NCBI GenBank assembly: GCA_019916065.1
Contig: CM034233.1
Location: 41,394,862-41,458,861 of the forward strand
Length of the DNA stretch: 64,000 nt
Source of the DNA: Vitellaria paradoxa
Taxonomy: Eukaryota; Streptophyta; Magnoliopsida; Ericales; Sapotaceae
Reading direction: 5' to 3'
Part shown: positions 1 to 10,128 of the stretch, in pieces
Position numbering within the stretch: the first letter of the stretch is position 1
Layout: each line of letters starts with the position of its first letter
Program-made: the position numbers and the translations under genes
Notes under the pieces: generated by a model
Database searches by the model: none
Seen by the model: the letters and a program-made list of their open reading frames with translations, nothing else
Told to the model about the DNA's origin: nothing

Positions 1-567
1 TGTTTGTGCGTGTGCGGGCGCGCGCGCGTGTTTGCCCGTATTTGTGTGTCTGGATGCGCACACGCATTTTTGCGCATGTTTGTGAGTGTGCGCGCATGCG
101 CGCTTGTTTGCGCGTGTTTGTACGTATGGGCGCGCGCGCACATTTTTGCGCGTGTTTATGCGTCTGGGCGCGGGAAGGCGTGTTTGCTCGTGCTTATACC
201 TGTTTGCGTGTGTTTGTGCATGCGCGGGCTCGCGCGCGTGTTTGTGCGTCTGGGCGCGCGCACACGTTTTTTGCGCGTATTTGTGCTTGTTTGCGCGTGT
301 TTGTGCGCCTTGGTGCGCGCGTGCGTTTTTGCTCATGTTTGTGCTGTTTGCGCGTGTTTGTGAGTGCGCGCAGCGCGCGCACGTGTTTGCTCGTTTTTGT
401 GTGTGTGAGCGCGCATGCTCGTGTTTGCGTGTGTTTGTACGTCTGGGTACGCGCGCGCATATTTGCTCGTGTTTGTGCGTGTTTGCGCGTGTTTGAGTGT
501 GCACGCGTGTTTGCGCGTGATTCTGCGTTCGAGCGCGCGCGCGCGTTTTTGTGCGTGTTTGCTCGTG
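1..567. repeat. GT/CG-rich degenerate minisatellite
   Basis: This tract is built from recurring phrases such as GTGTTTGTGCGTCTGGGCGC and CATTTTTGCGCGTGTTT, with long alternating purine-pyrimidine stretches like GCGCGCGCGC. I could not fix one period; the phrases recur irregularly at roughly 20-75 bp. Long plus-strand reading frames exist only because TG/CG-rich DNA lacks stop codons; they are arginine/cysteine/valine low-complexity and not credible proteins. Its base composition is entirely unlike the AT-rich DNA that follows. It ends at the poly(T) of a minus-strand LINE, which was inserted next to it. The left edge lies outside the window. Confidence 0.8.
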
Positions 568-628
568 TTTTTTTTTTTTTTTGAAAGGTAAATAATTTTA
601 TTAATAAATAAAAGGTGTACAAAAACAA

Positions 629-642
629 AGGGGCATACCCCT
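629..642 (-). other. 3' UTR palindrome of LINE copy A
   Basis: AGGGGCATACCCCT is a near-perfect palindrome about 50 bases from the poly(A) end of copy A. Equivalent palindromes with different but still pairing arms occur at the same place in the other LINE copies, of both families. A role as an RNA hairpin recognised by the reverse transcriptase is inferred. Confidence 0.6.
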
Positions 643-678
643 ATCAACGCAAGATTACATCAAAACAACCTCCACAAA

Positions 679-2067
679 TCAATCACCCAATACCGCAAGA
701 GGAAGAGACCAAATTTGAACTAAATGACAACTGCAATCTATTTTTGGAAAAATCTTAGTAGACAGAATTCTCAACCGAACACTATTCTCCATTTGATGAA
801 TTAATGCCATGGGCTCAGAAGAAACATGCTGGAAAAGCCGGGTATTTCTTTCCCTCCAAATGATGTAAATCAAAGAAGACAAGCTCAACTTCCCTAGAAT
901 CTGGAGCAAAGAATCCCCCAAGAACTTGGTGAGGCTCCATCGTATCACATCTTCCCAAGAATTGGCCCAACATTGCAGACCCAAACTGCTCAACAAATGA
1001 AACCATAACCGAGAAGTGTAAGAGCATTGGAAAAACAAATGGGAGTGGGTTTCCACTCCATCATCACAAAGTAAGCATTGCGTATTGGAGATAGCTCCGT
1101 GAGAGAAAAGTTTATCCTTGGTGGATAATCTTAGCCTCACTGCCAACCACAAAATAAAGGAGAATCGAGGGATGTGATATTTGAACCAAACAAGAGTATA
1201 CCAATCCACTTCAGAAGAGTGGGACCGAATATATTCCCAAGCTGATTTAATCGTGAAAACCCCTTTATTCGGCTGCCACAAAACCTTATCCCTGACCGAA
1301 GAATCTGGTTGAGGTAAGGTGTTAATTACCTCTCTGATGTCCATAAGCTCATTTGAATTTACACCAGGCCAAGCCCAACATCCCTCCCGAATAATGTCTT
1401 GTACCTTTGCAAACTTAGAGAGTCCAGAATCATATATCACCCGAACAGTCAATGAAGCACAAATTGAACCAGAGGGTAACCACGGATCAAACCATAAAGA
1501 GACAAACTGACCATCCCCAATCTTATAAGAAGTACAATCTCGAATCAAAGATCTCAACTGCAAAATCTTCCTCCAAGTCCAAGAGCAATCCCAGGGGACT
1601 TTTGCAATCCAGAACTGACTGCGGCCCAACAGATTAACATGAACCTAATGGGCCCAAAGAGAGGTAGAAGAGGGATCACAAAGCAACCAAACATACCTGG
1701 CCATGGCAGCACGATTCCAATCCTTAATTTTCTTGATGCCCAGACCACCCTCTTTCTTAGGTTTTGTAACCTTATCCCAAGCAACCTTAGCACCTTTAGG
1801 GGAAAGGGAAGTCCCTTTCCACAGAAAAGCCCTTAGCTTAGCTTCAACAGACTTAATGACTTTAGCAGGGAGTATGAATTGAAAACACCAGTAAGACTGA
1901 ATACTAAACAACACAGATTGTATGAGTTGTAGACGCCCCGCAAAGGAAAGGAATTTGTTAGTCCATGATTTTAACCTTTTCAGGATACGATTCTCCAATT
2001 CCACACAATCCACAGCTCTAAGTACAAAATTCAGCTGAAGAATGAGCAAAAGAAGACATCCACCCAT
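679..2067 (-). pseudogene. LINE copy A ORF2, C-terminal part (RT thumb to zf-RVT)
   Basis: This encodes the C-terminal third of a plant L1 ORF2 polyprotein. It starts in the RT thumb region with the conserved SFAGRLQLIQSVLFSIQSYW, continues through KEGGLGIKKIKDWN and LWFDPW, and ends with the zf-RVT zinc-binding domain. In the 316-residue frame ending at 679, that domain has Cys185, Cys188, His197 and Cys202 (CLLCDD...HLFFQC). A single TAG at 1645-1647 splits the frame, where related copies read Trp (LWATW), so a TGG-to-TAG change is likely. The RT palm with the catalytic Asp-Asp motif is missing because of an internal deletion joining this part to the endonuclease part near 2020. It cannot support reverse transcription. 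Confidence 0.85.
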
Positions 2068-2683
2068 TATTCACCATCGCACGATCCAATTTCCATTGTG
2101 TATCACTCTTACCTTTCCTCCATGTAAATTGAAAACCATAATACCTTAAGTCATCTAACCCAGCAGCCACGAAAGCATCATTACATTCCTCCATGACCGA
2201 AGGCCATTCAAGGGACCTACCACGTCTTTCATTAGGAAATCTCACGGCGTTAAAATCACCCAATACCAGCCAAGAACTATCACCAAACAAAGAACATTGT
2301 GAAACCAAATCCGCCCACAAAAGCCGTCTTTCATTAGCAACGTTAGCACCATAAATAAAAGAAACCTGAGAGGAGGCATTAGAATTCTTCACCTTAAGTA
2401 AACAGTGTAGTGTTTGTGCCGATTCTCCCAAGATGTCAATCTCAAGAACACGTGGATTCCAAAGGACCCAAATACGACCAGTGTTGTCCGAAGTGTAATT
2501 ATCAATACAAATCCAATCACGCATTAAAGCCCTCAAAATCCTCTCCTTACTATCAGGTTTGACTTTTGTTTCAACTAACCCCACACAAGCTAAATTATGT
2601 TTAGTTACAAGAGCAGCTACTTCCCGCTGTTTAAGAGGTGAGTTTAAACCTCGAATATTCCAACACCCAATTTTAATCATCAT
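2018..2683 (-). pseudogene. LINE copy A ORF2, N-terminal APE endonuclease part
   Basis: This encodes the first about 218 residues of L1 ORF2, the apurinic-endonuclease-like domain that nicks target DNA. Visible motifs are WNIRGLN (residues 8-14, with the active-site Asn), VETKV (Glu38) and GDFN (142-145). The final SDH motif is lost because the sequence jumps after residues HSSAEF into the RT thumb region in another frame. The ATG at 2683-2681 overlaps the ORF1 stop as ATGA, which suggests that ORF2 was translated by termination-reinitiation. A second in-frame ATG follows directly. The domain is truncated and not functional for cleavage. Confidence 0.85.
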
Positions 2684-4218
2684 TTGGAACGAGATTTCTT
2701 ACCAGAACTCCTAGCCGAGGCCCCACCACCCTTCTTCTTTTTATCATGCTTCCTAGCAAGTTGGTGCCGCTTGGAGTCAAGCTCATCCACAGCAACTAGC
2801 TTGTCCCGTAAAGGGTTTGCACTGATAGTCGAATCCACATTCATCATTTGAAGAACTGGACGTGACACTGAGGAATTCTCACTTTTTGTGGAAGCCAAAT
2901 TTGCATTATCAGTAGGCGTAACAACGTCAGATTCCACCTCATCACCCATGCCCCCTTCAAGACATTGAAAGGAGTTATGTACTTGAAGAACTGGACTTAC
3001 GGGATTAAGATTAACCTCTCCAGAATCCAGCCGACAAGGATCAACACAATGAATTTGATCTTCAACCTTTGAAGTAGAAGGACCCAAAGCACTTGGAGAA
3101 GAAACTTGAATGGGAGTTGAAACAATATTCTTACCCCGAGAAGATACTTGAATCCAACCATCACCAGATTCCACATCCCGAGTAGGAGCAACATGTGAAG
3201 CTTCAGAATTCTGAGGAGGAGGCTTACTCTCACACGGCTTCCAAACAGAACCAATCACCTTAGTACAATTTTTATCAAGGTGGCCAAAAGTTTTGCAGCG
3301 TGAACATGTCCTCGGGACCCACCCATATTCCACTTCAATACAAGTCACAGCACCATTCTCCAATTCAAATTCCACCTTCTCTAGGAAAGGATTCTCAGCA
3401 TTAACTTCAACACACACTCGAGCATATTTAATCCTCTTAATTTCTTCAGTCATTTTATCTGCAAACAGCGGTTTACCAATTGCACTGGCAATATAGCTTA
3501 ACCCCTCAGCCGTCCAAGCCTCAAGAGGTACATGGTAGAAATTCACCCAAATAGGGATAGTTTTCATGGCTTCCTTGGAAAGAACTAGCCCCGGCTTCCA
3601 TTTCCTCAAAATTATGGGCCTACCTGCAAAATACCAAGGGCCACCAATGAGCACCGAGTAAACATCAAACCCCTCCTTAAAGCGAAAAAAATAAAATCCA
3701 CTCTCATTAGTGAGCACATCTACTACATTTTCTTTTCCCCAGTACTTGACAGCGTTCTGAAAAATTAAATTAAAGGACAATTTTTTATCCAAAAAGTATC
3801 CAACCAATGTGTTAGCCCAATGTGCAGCACCTTTCCTAAAAATTTCCACAGGAGGCTTAACTCGCACCACCCCATTAACCAAAGAAGGAGCATGGTATTC
3901 TAGCTGCATAGTAGATTCAGTCCTCCCCTTCACTGCCGTAACCCACTTACCTAGGCTCTTCATCGAGGGAACATTTGGTTTCACAAGACAACCATCCGCC
4001 ACCACTTCTATCTCATCTGCCCAAGAGAGCCGTCGCACCTCCTGGAATTGAGGTACTGACTTCAGAGCACTACGTACCTTATCCACCTCATGAACACATG
4101 GGGAAGATACAACAGTTTCAGCAGGTTTAGACCGAATCCCTTCCAAGCATTCAGGAGGAGAATCTGTCTGCAATTTGTGGGAGGGGAATTCATTGCAGCC
4201 ATCAAATCTTTCTTCCAC
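2680..4218 (-). CDS. LINE copy A ORF1 protein (nucleic-acid-binding, CCHC knuckle)
   Basis: This is the L1 ORF1 protein, which binds LINE RNA in the ribonucleoprotein. The 512-codon frame has an acidic/polar N-terminus, a DUF4283-like region at about residues 130-275 (containing GGPWYFAGRPIILRKW and IPIWVNFYHVPLEAW), a CCHC zinc knuckle with Cys305, Cys308, His313 and Cys318, a Ser/Pro-rich linker and a basic tail ending GKKSRSK. It is fully open, which is unusual among these decayed copies. The first codon of the stated interval is GTG, not ATG. The frame continues upstream to TAA and TGA stops, and further open sequence in the same frame reaches about 4422, so the native N-terminus has probably been lost to nonsense mutations. 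Its TGA stop overlaps the ORF2 ATG. Confidence 0.8.
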   Translation of the reverse strand: MEERFDGCNEFPSHKLQTDSPPECLEGIRSKPAETVVSSPCVHEVDKVRSALKSVPQFQEVRRLSWADEIEVVADGCLVKPNVPSMKSLGKWVTAVKGRTESTMQLEYHAPSLVNGVVRVKPPVEIFRKGAAHWANTLVGYFLDKKLSFNLIFQNAVKYWGKENVVDVLTNESGFYFFRFKEGFDVYSVLIGGPWYFAGRPIILRKWKPGLVLSKEAMKTIPIWVNFYHVPLEAWTAEGLSYIASAIGKPLFADKMTEEIKRIKYARVCVEVNAENPFLEKVEFELENGAVTCIEVEYGWVPRTCSRCKTFGHLDKNCTKVIGSVWKPCESKPPPQNSEASHVAPTRDVESGDGWIQVSSRGKNIVSTPIQVSSPSALGPSTSKVEDQIHCVDPCRLDSGEVNLNPVSPVLQVHNSFQCLEGGMGDEVESDVVTPTDNANLASTKSENSSVSRPVLQMMNVDSTISANPLRDKLVAVDELDSKRHQLARKHDKKKKGGGASARSSGKKSRSK

Positions 4219-4276
4219 ACGGGTAAGCTCTTAAAGTCAAAATTCCACTTCAAATGCTGCACTTTCACACTCAGAA

Positions 4277-6050
4277 ATGTCAAGCTTGCTCCTGTTGAAG
4301 AAGGTGCATGGTAGGCCACAAGAGATGCAAACATCCAAAACCTCCCCCTTATACCCAGTCCAAGCTATTAACCAAAAAGTAAACCTTCCCAAGTCAACTA
4401 CACCAATACCAAAACCTGCCACCGATCAGCTTTTCCACACCAAACCTTTACCCATTGAGCAATGCCTTCCCAAAGCTGGTAATTATCCTACAAACCCGCC
4501 CGGTCCATTGGATTTTAAATTCAAAAACCACCTAGATGACATAACTGGTTTCCCTCTAATCCCAAATGAACTAAAGGCTTAATTTCCTCCACTTACGGGA
4601 ACCGAACCAAGAAATAACCATATCCATGACTTACCTTCCCAAGTTAACCAAAAGCCTACTTGGTCCCAATTATTCAACTCTCACCGAGTAAAAACCAATG
4701 GAACCACACTTAGGGTTTGTTTGGAGTAAGAAAAAATGAGATAAATTGAGATAAATTGTGGTTTGGGGAGAGTTCGTAATGCGTGCAATGAGAGAAAAAA
4801 GTTGATGTAATATAAAGTTAACAGAGATTTATAGAGATTTTTAGAGATTTTCAGCAAATTATAGCACGCCAAACGGGCCCTTAAATTCATACCAACCCAA
4901 ACTCCAAAAGACTCAACCAAACCACCTGTAAGAATAACCTTGGAAGAAGTCTCGGATGAACTTGAAAGATGGGATAACGCCATTGTTGGCCATGTAATCG
5001 GAGCAAAGCCACCATACAAGCTTATGAAGCAATTCATTGAAAGAAGGTGGAAGGCTTTTGGAGCCATAGATCTCTTCATCTTAAAAGCTGGTCTATTTGT
5101 GTTCAACTTCCAAGATGAGGAGTCTAAACTCAAAGTGTTAGAATTGGGCCCTTGGAGCTATTTTGATAAACCTCTAATATTAAGGCCATGGTCTCCTAAT
5201 TAGATGTATGACAGAGATAGCCCTGAACTTCTCCCAATTTGGGTTAGGTTCCCGCACCTGAAACTTCACTTATGGTCGGCCAAGTCCTTGAGCAAGATTG
5301 CAAGTCAAATTGGAAGACCAATGTTCACGGATAGGTTGACCTCCCAAAGACAAAGGTTAGCCTACGCTCAGGTATGCATTGAAGTTGATAGGCAAGCCAC
5401 GTTTCCTACCACTATTGATATTGAAGATTATAATGGTAATGTCCTCCAACAATCGGTGGAGTATGAGTGGGTTCCCACTATTTGTGAATGATGTAAACAA
5501 TTTGGCCATAGAATCAACCAATGTCCAAAGAGGGTTAAACAAGAATTGAGACCTATTCCTATACCTAAGAAGGAGATTGGAACTGGAAAATGCCAACATG
5601 AGCCTCCACCCGAGAGTTCTAATAAAGATAACCTGATGGAAATGAACCTTGGTATGGAAGGTAATTCTACCTTAAGCATTGTTGCAACATTAGCTCCCAT
5701 TGAGATGCATGCCAAAACAGATAAGATTGAGCCCACTGATGGAACAAGAAGAGAGACCACTAGCCATCGTGCCACTAGCCATTTAAAGCCCGGATTCAGT
5801 CATGGAAACTACTTCTGTGCATTGCTTGAAGGTATCCAATCAACCAATGAGTGGTGTAATTAGCCCGAGTTCTACTTAGGATGCTACTACAACTACTACC
5901 AAAGAAGGTGAGGGAAAGGATGAGAATGATAATTCAGATTTCCAATTAACTAGAAGCCAAAGAAAGAAGAAGGCTAAGATGGAGTATGCAATCCAAAGGA
6001 GCAAGGCTTCCCATGCCAAGTACAGCCCTTCCTCTTCCTCTTTTAAATGA
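4277..6050 (+). pseudogene. LINE copy B ORF1 (DUF4283-like + CCHC), MITE-interrupted
   Basis: This is the ORF1 of family 2. A proline-rich N-terminal stretch is followed, in the same frame, by WSQLFNSHRVKTNGTTL. The frame is then broken by the MITE and resumes as KFIPTQTPK. Removing the MITE and one TTA copy restores NGTTLKFIP in frame. Downstream are the DUF4283-like core (ELGPWSYFDKPLILRPW, LPIWVRFPHLKLHLW) and a CCHC knuckle (C-E-stop-C-KQFG-H-RINQ-C) crossed by a TGA at 5489-5491. Other breaks are TAA 4580-4582, TAG 5201-5203, a frameshift just before 5863 and a TAG near 5876. The C-terminus is basic (RSQRKKKAK). The stop TGA 6048-6050 overlaps the ORF2 ATG 6047-6049. ATG 4277 is the first ATG of the frame but its authenticity is unproven. 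Confidence 0.75.
4713..4880. mobile_element. Tourist-like (PIF/Harbinger-type) MITE
   Basis: This 168-bp non-coding element has terminal inverted repeats: GGGTTTGTTTGG at the left and CCAAACGGGCCC at the right (inverse GGGCCCGTTTGG, 10 of 12 matching). It is flanked by TTA at 4710-4712 and 4881-4883. A 3-bp TTA/TAA duplication is the hallmark of PIF/Harbinger transposons and Tourist MITEs. The interior is AT-rich with AGAGATTT repeats and encodes nothing. It lies inside copy B ORF1, and excising it with one TTA restores the reading frame, which confirms the boundaries. It would be mobilised in trans by an autonomous Harbinger transposase not present here. Confidence 0.85.
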
Positions 6051-9000
6051 ATTTTGTTGCTTGGAATGTTAGAGGCTTGAATTGGCCCACCAAACAAAAT
6101 GAAGTCAAGAAGATGATAAAGACTTCATCACTAAATCTAGTTGGTCTTTTTGGAAACCAAGGTTCAAAGTTTAAATGTTGATAGAATTTGTAAAGGTATA
6201 AATCCTACTTTTGACTATTTTGGGAATCATTCGAATAGTATGGCAGCTAGAATTCTCATTTTGTGGAACCCCTCAATTATCAAAGTTCAAGTTATCTCTC
6301 ACACTAATCAATCAATTTCTTGCCACATTGGTCATCAAGTTATCTCTGTGGATTTCTTTGCTACATATGTATATGCTTCAAATGATAGGTCTAGCCATGT
6401 GGAACTATGGAAGGAACTCCAAGCCAACCATGCTATTGCCGGGCAAGCTTCCCCTTAGATCATATTAGGAGATTTCAATGTAATCAAAGATAAGCATGAG
6501 AAAAGAGGTGGAAGAGGTGTAGATAAAGCTGTGGTCAAAGAGTTTAATGAATGCCTTGAGGCCATTAAGGTATTTGATCTCAGGTTCTTTAGATGTCTAT
6601 ATACATGGTGTAACAAGCAAGATGAAAGTAATATAATTTTCAGCAAATTGGATAGAGCTTTGGTGAATGAAAATTGGCTCACTAGATTCCCAAATTCAGA
6701 AGCTTTCTTTCCCATAGCTTGTATTTCAGACCATAGTCCTGCCATAGTCAACATTTAGCCCAAGGATCAAATTGATAGGAAGCCTTTTAAGTTCTTTAAT
6801 TACTGGACAAAGAATGAAGAATTCTACAAGGTAGTTGAAGAGGCATGGAATGTTCAAATTCAAGGTACACCAATGTTCAAGCTCTTCTCCAAACTCAAGC
6901 TCCTTAAAGTGGCTCTAAAAACCTTCAATATCAAGCACTACGGTGAGATCTCTACCAAGGTAGTTGAAGCTAAATCCAAACTAGAAGCAATCCAAAAGGC
7001 GTTGCAAATGAATGTTAGCCCAAGTCTTTTGGAAGAAGAAAGCAAAGCTATGGATAGTTATCTTCATCTTGCTCTAGTCGAGGAGGCCTTCTTCAAGTAA
7101 AAAGCCAGGGATAATTCCATTAAATTGGGGGATCAAAATACTTCCTACTTTCATAAAAAAGTTAAGGCTCATTACTCAAGGAACAAAATCCTTTCAGTTT
7201 AAGATGATCATGGTGAGAGGCATGAGGACTATGGGAAGATCAAATCCATTTTTATTGACTTTTACAAGAGGCTTTTGGGGACTCCCTTTCAATATCCACA
7301 AGATGCTAAGGTCCATGTTGAGAGTATCATGCAAACAGATTTGCCATTGGAATTGGTAAACTCCTTAAGTAACATGGTGACAGATGATGAGATAAAGAAT
7401 ATACCCTCTTTTCATTGCCAAGTCATAAAGCACTAGGGCCGGATGGATTTACCCCACATTTCTTTAAGAAGGCATGGAGTATAGTTGGAATGGATGTTCT
7501 TGAAGCTATAAGATCCTTCTTCAGTTCAGGGAACCTACTTAGGGAGGTCAACACCACGGCTATTGCCCTAGTTCCTAAGACCCCCAACCCGAGCAAGGTG
7601 ACTGATTATCGACCTATCTCATGTTGTACCACAATATACAAATGCATATAAAAAATTATTGCAAACAGGCTAAAGGAGTTGATGCCTCTCATTATAAGTC
7701 CTTCTCAAGCAGCTTTTGTTAAAGGCAGATCTATTACTGATCAGATTCTACTTATGCAAGAGTTGGTACGGAACTATCACAGGCAAAACATGTCACCAAC
7801 GAGTGCTTTGAAGATAGATTTAATGAAAGCCTTTGATTCAGTCTCATGGAACCTCATCCTTGATGCTTTGTATGCTCTCAAAATTTTGGGTAGATTCATT
7901 GCTCGGGTTGAAGCTTGCATCACCTCTCCTCAATTTTCGGTTTCTATTAATGGTGTCTTGGAAGGTTATTTCCAAGGTGCTAGAGGGCTAAGGCAAGGCG
8001 ATCCACTCTCCCCTTACTTATTCATAATTGTTATAGAGTTCTTCTCAAGGCTTCTAAACAAGATGGTGAAGGAAAGTGACTTCATTAACCATATATGCTT
8101 TATAGGTGATTTGTTTATTCTCTGTTATCCTAATGAGTCTTCCTTTCAGATAATACATGAAGCCCTTAAAGAATTTCACAAATACTCTAGATTGCAACCA
8201 AATGGAAACAAAAGCAAAATTTATATCTCCAGAGTTAGTCATCAAATAAAGCTCCAACAAAGCTCTTTGCTTGGATTTCAACTTGGAGAATTACCTGTCA
8301 AATACTTGGGGGTCCCATTGGTCTCAACTAAGCTTAAATATGAAGACTGCAAGGAGTTGCTTGATAAAGTCATAAAGAGGGTCAAGAGTTGGACAGCAAA
8401 GTACCTATCCTATGCGGGAAGAGTGGTTCTCATCAAGGCTATTCTCTTCAGTATACAAGTTTACACTTTGTCTTGCCAAAAAAGGTGTGCACGGCCATTG
8501 AACAAGTGCTTAGGAGATTCTTATGGTCAAGTACGGATTTAAAGCAAGAGGGAAGCAAAATTTCATGGGATGAGGTATGCAAACCGAAAGAAGAAGGAGG
8601 ACTTGGCATTCGGAAGTTAGATGAGTGGAACAAGGCATCCATGATGAGGCACATTTGGGCTCTTTGCACTAAAGTCTTCTTTGTGGGTAGAGTGGTGTCA
8701 TGCTAACCTCCTTAAGGGGAGATGTTTCTGGGAAATCAAGCCACCTCTTTTTTTTTTTGGTAAGTTTTTTTTTTTTTTTGGTAAGTAATCAAGCCACCTC
8801 TTGATTGTTCATGGACATGGAGGAAATTTCTCAAACTTAGAGAGGTTGCACAAAGAATTTCTATGTACAAAATTGGTAATGGGAGTTCCCTATCCTTATG
8901 GTTTGCCAATTGGCATCCCCTTGGACCCCTAATACTCAAATATGGCCCAAAAGTAGCTTATGATGTAGGTATTCCGCAAAATGCCAAAGCTTCAACAGTG

Positions 9001-9699
9001 GTGGAAGATGGAAAATGGAAATGGGCTTTCCCTTGCACTTGGGAGTTAAGGGAGATTGTTCTTGAGCACCCCTCGGATTATCCTCCTAGCTCTAATTCAT
9101 TGGATAAGTTTATTTTGACCACTTCACGGAATGGGGAATATAATACATCATCCACTTGGAAAGCTATTCAGGAAAGAAGGAATAAGGTGAATTGGCATCA
9201 TTTAGTTTGGTATGCACATCATGTCCTAAGATTTAGCTTCGTCCTATGGGTTGCAATCAAAGGTAGACTTAACACAAAGGATAGAATGCTTGGGTGGGGA
9301 ATGAATGTAGATCCCTCTTGTGTTCTATGTAGCAACGGCATTGAGTCATTGAATCACTTATGCTTATCATGCCCCTTTGCAACTGAATTGAGAGCCATTG
9401 TCTTGAACAAATGCCTCATTTCAAAGCCTAATCAATCTTAGGATGCCGAAGTCTTATGGCCCACGAGGAAGTTTAGTGGGAAGCACTTGGGTAACACACT
9501 TTGCAAAATAGCATGGGCTGGTATGATCTATTATCTATGGGAAGAAAGGAATGCTCAGATCCTCAAGGGTAAAGCTTCGACAACTACTGCCATTGTAAAG
9601 AAGATTGAACAAGTAGTTAGAGCTAAATTTTCTTATCACTCCTTCAACATGGCTAATGTAAATGCTAGTCTTTTTCATAATTGGGGGGTTCATTTGTAA
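6047..9699 (+). pseudogene. LINE copy B ORF2 (APE endonuclease, RT, zf-RVT), decayed
   Basis: This is a nearly full-length L1 ORF2. It starts FVAWNVRGLN (endonuclease), frameshifts near 6140, then shows FLETKV, ILGDFNVI, KLDRALVN and the endonuclease SDHSP motif near 6730. The RT domain has LGPDGFTPHFFKKAW, FVKGRSITDQILL, KIDLMKAFDSVSW and RQGDPLSPYLF. The catalytic box, FxDD in relatives, reads FIGD near 8102, so the first catalytic aspartate is gone. The zf-RVT domain has CVLCSNG...LNHLCLSC. About seven in-frame stops (for example before 6459, 6756, 7098 and near 7201), a frameshift near 7410 and a small deletion at about 8460 (QVY...FVLPKK, where relatives read QVFWSLHFVLPKR) break it. A tail-only insertion at 8749 also disrupts it. 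It is enzymatically dead. Confidence 0.85.
8749..8786 (-). mobile_element. Tail-only LINE insertion with two tails in tandem
   Basis: The 38-bp insert reads, on its own (minus) strand, ACTTACC-A15-CTTACC-A10, so it is two copies of the family 2 LINE 3' terminus with poly(A) and nothing else. It is flanked by a perfect 15-bp direct repeat AATCAAGCCACCTCT at 8734-8748 and 8787-8801, the duplication expected from target-primed reverse transcription. Removing it restores the copy B ORF2 sequence (FWEIKPPLDCSWTW). The duplicated tail suggests either a second insertion into the first tail or slippage during priming. Confidence 0.85.
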
Positions 9700-9761
9700 C
9701 TCTTTTGTATGTTCCTTCATAAGGTGAATTCGGGGGAATGTCCCCTTAATTGTACATACAT

Positions 9762-10128
9762 AAACCAAACCAAACCAAACCAAACCAAACTAAGCCTTTT
9801 CCCACTAAGTGGGGTCGGCTATATGGATTTGTCGACGCCAAATAGATCTATTTAGGGCCATGTCCTCCGATAGCTCTACGTAAGCAAGATCATGTTTAAT
9901 GGTTTCTTCCCAACTTCTCTTGGGTCTTCCTCTACTTCTCTTGCTCCTAGCAATCTCCATACTTTCACACCTTCTAACAGATGCCTCCGCTGGACGCTTT
10001 CTAACATGGCCAAACCATCTTAATCGATTTTCTCTCATTTTATCTTCAATCAGTGCTATTTCCACTTTGTCCCTAATCTCCTTGTTCCTAATCCTATCTT
10101 TCCTTGTAATCCGGCACATCCACCTTAG
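9762..10128 (-). mobile_element. 5'-truncated RTE-type LINE in the 3' UTR of copy B
   Basis: This minus-strand insert ends in a (TTTGG)n tail, seen as AAACCAAACC repeats at 9762-9790. It carries the 3' UTR motif CACTTAGTGGGAAAAGGCTT, familiar from plant RTE-clade LINEs. A perfect 7-bp repeat CATACAT at 9755-9761 and 10129-10135 marks the insertion. The host sequence on both sides is the family 2 3' UTR (GTACAT...CATTCCCATTAATCC), so the boundaries are firm. It belongs to a different LINE clade from the L1 copies around it. Confidence 0.9.

Larger units (their letters stand above)
568..4422 (-). mobile_element. LINE copy A (L1-type, family 1), internally deleted
   Basis: This is a minus-strand L1-type retrotransposon. 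Its 3' end is the T-run at 568-582, followed by the family 1 tail (GAAAGGTAAATAATTTTATT on the plus strand) and a palindromic GGGGCATACCCC at 630-641. It carries an open ORF1 and both ends of ORF2, but the middle of ORF2 is deleted near 2020. The 5' boundary is uncertain. The ORF1 frame can be followed upstream through two stops to about 4422, where it meets plus-strand copy B head to head. No second TSD copy matching the GT-rich left flank was found at the other end, so the original insertion site has been rearranged. Confidence 0.85.

Noticed and set aside
4..628. Three overlapping plus-strand and two minus-strand frames at the left edge
   Set aside because: Low-complexity peptides from GT/CG repeats that lack stops in several frames at once; no codon structure.
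1319..4334. Plus-strand frames over copy A
   Set aside because: They are antisense shadows of the minus-strand LINE ORF1 and ORF2 and show no LINE motifs of their own.
568..4422. A TSD for copy A
   Set aside because: No match to the GT-rich left flank could be found near 4422, where copy B begins.
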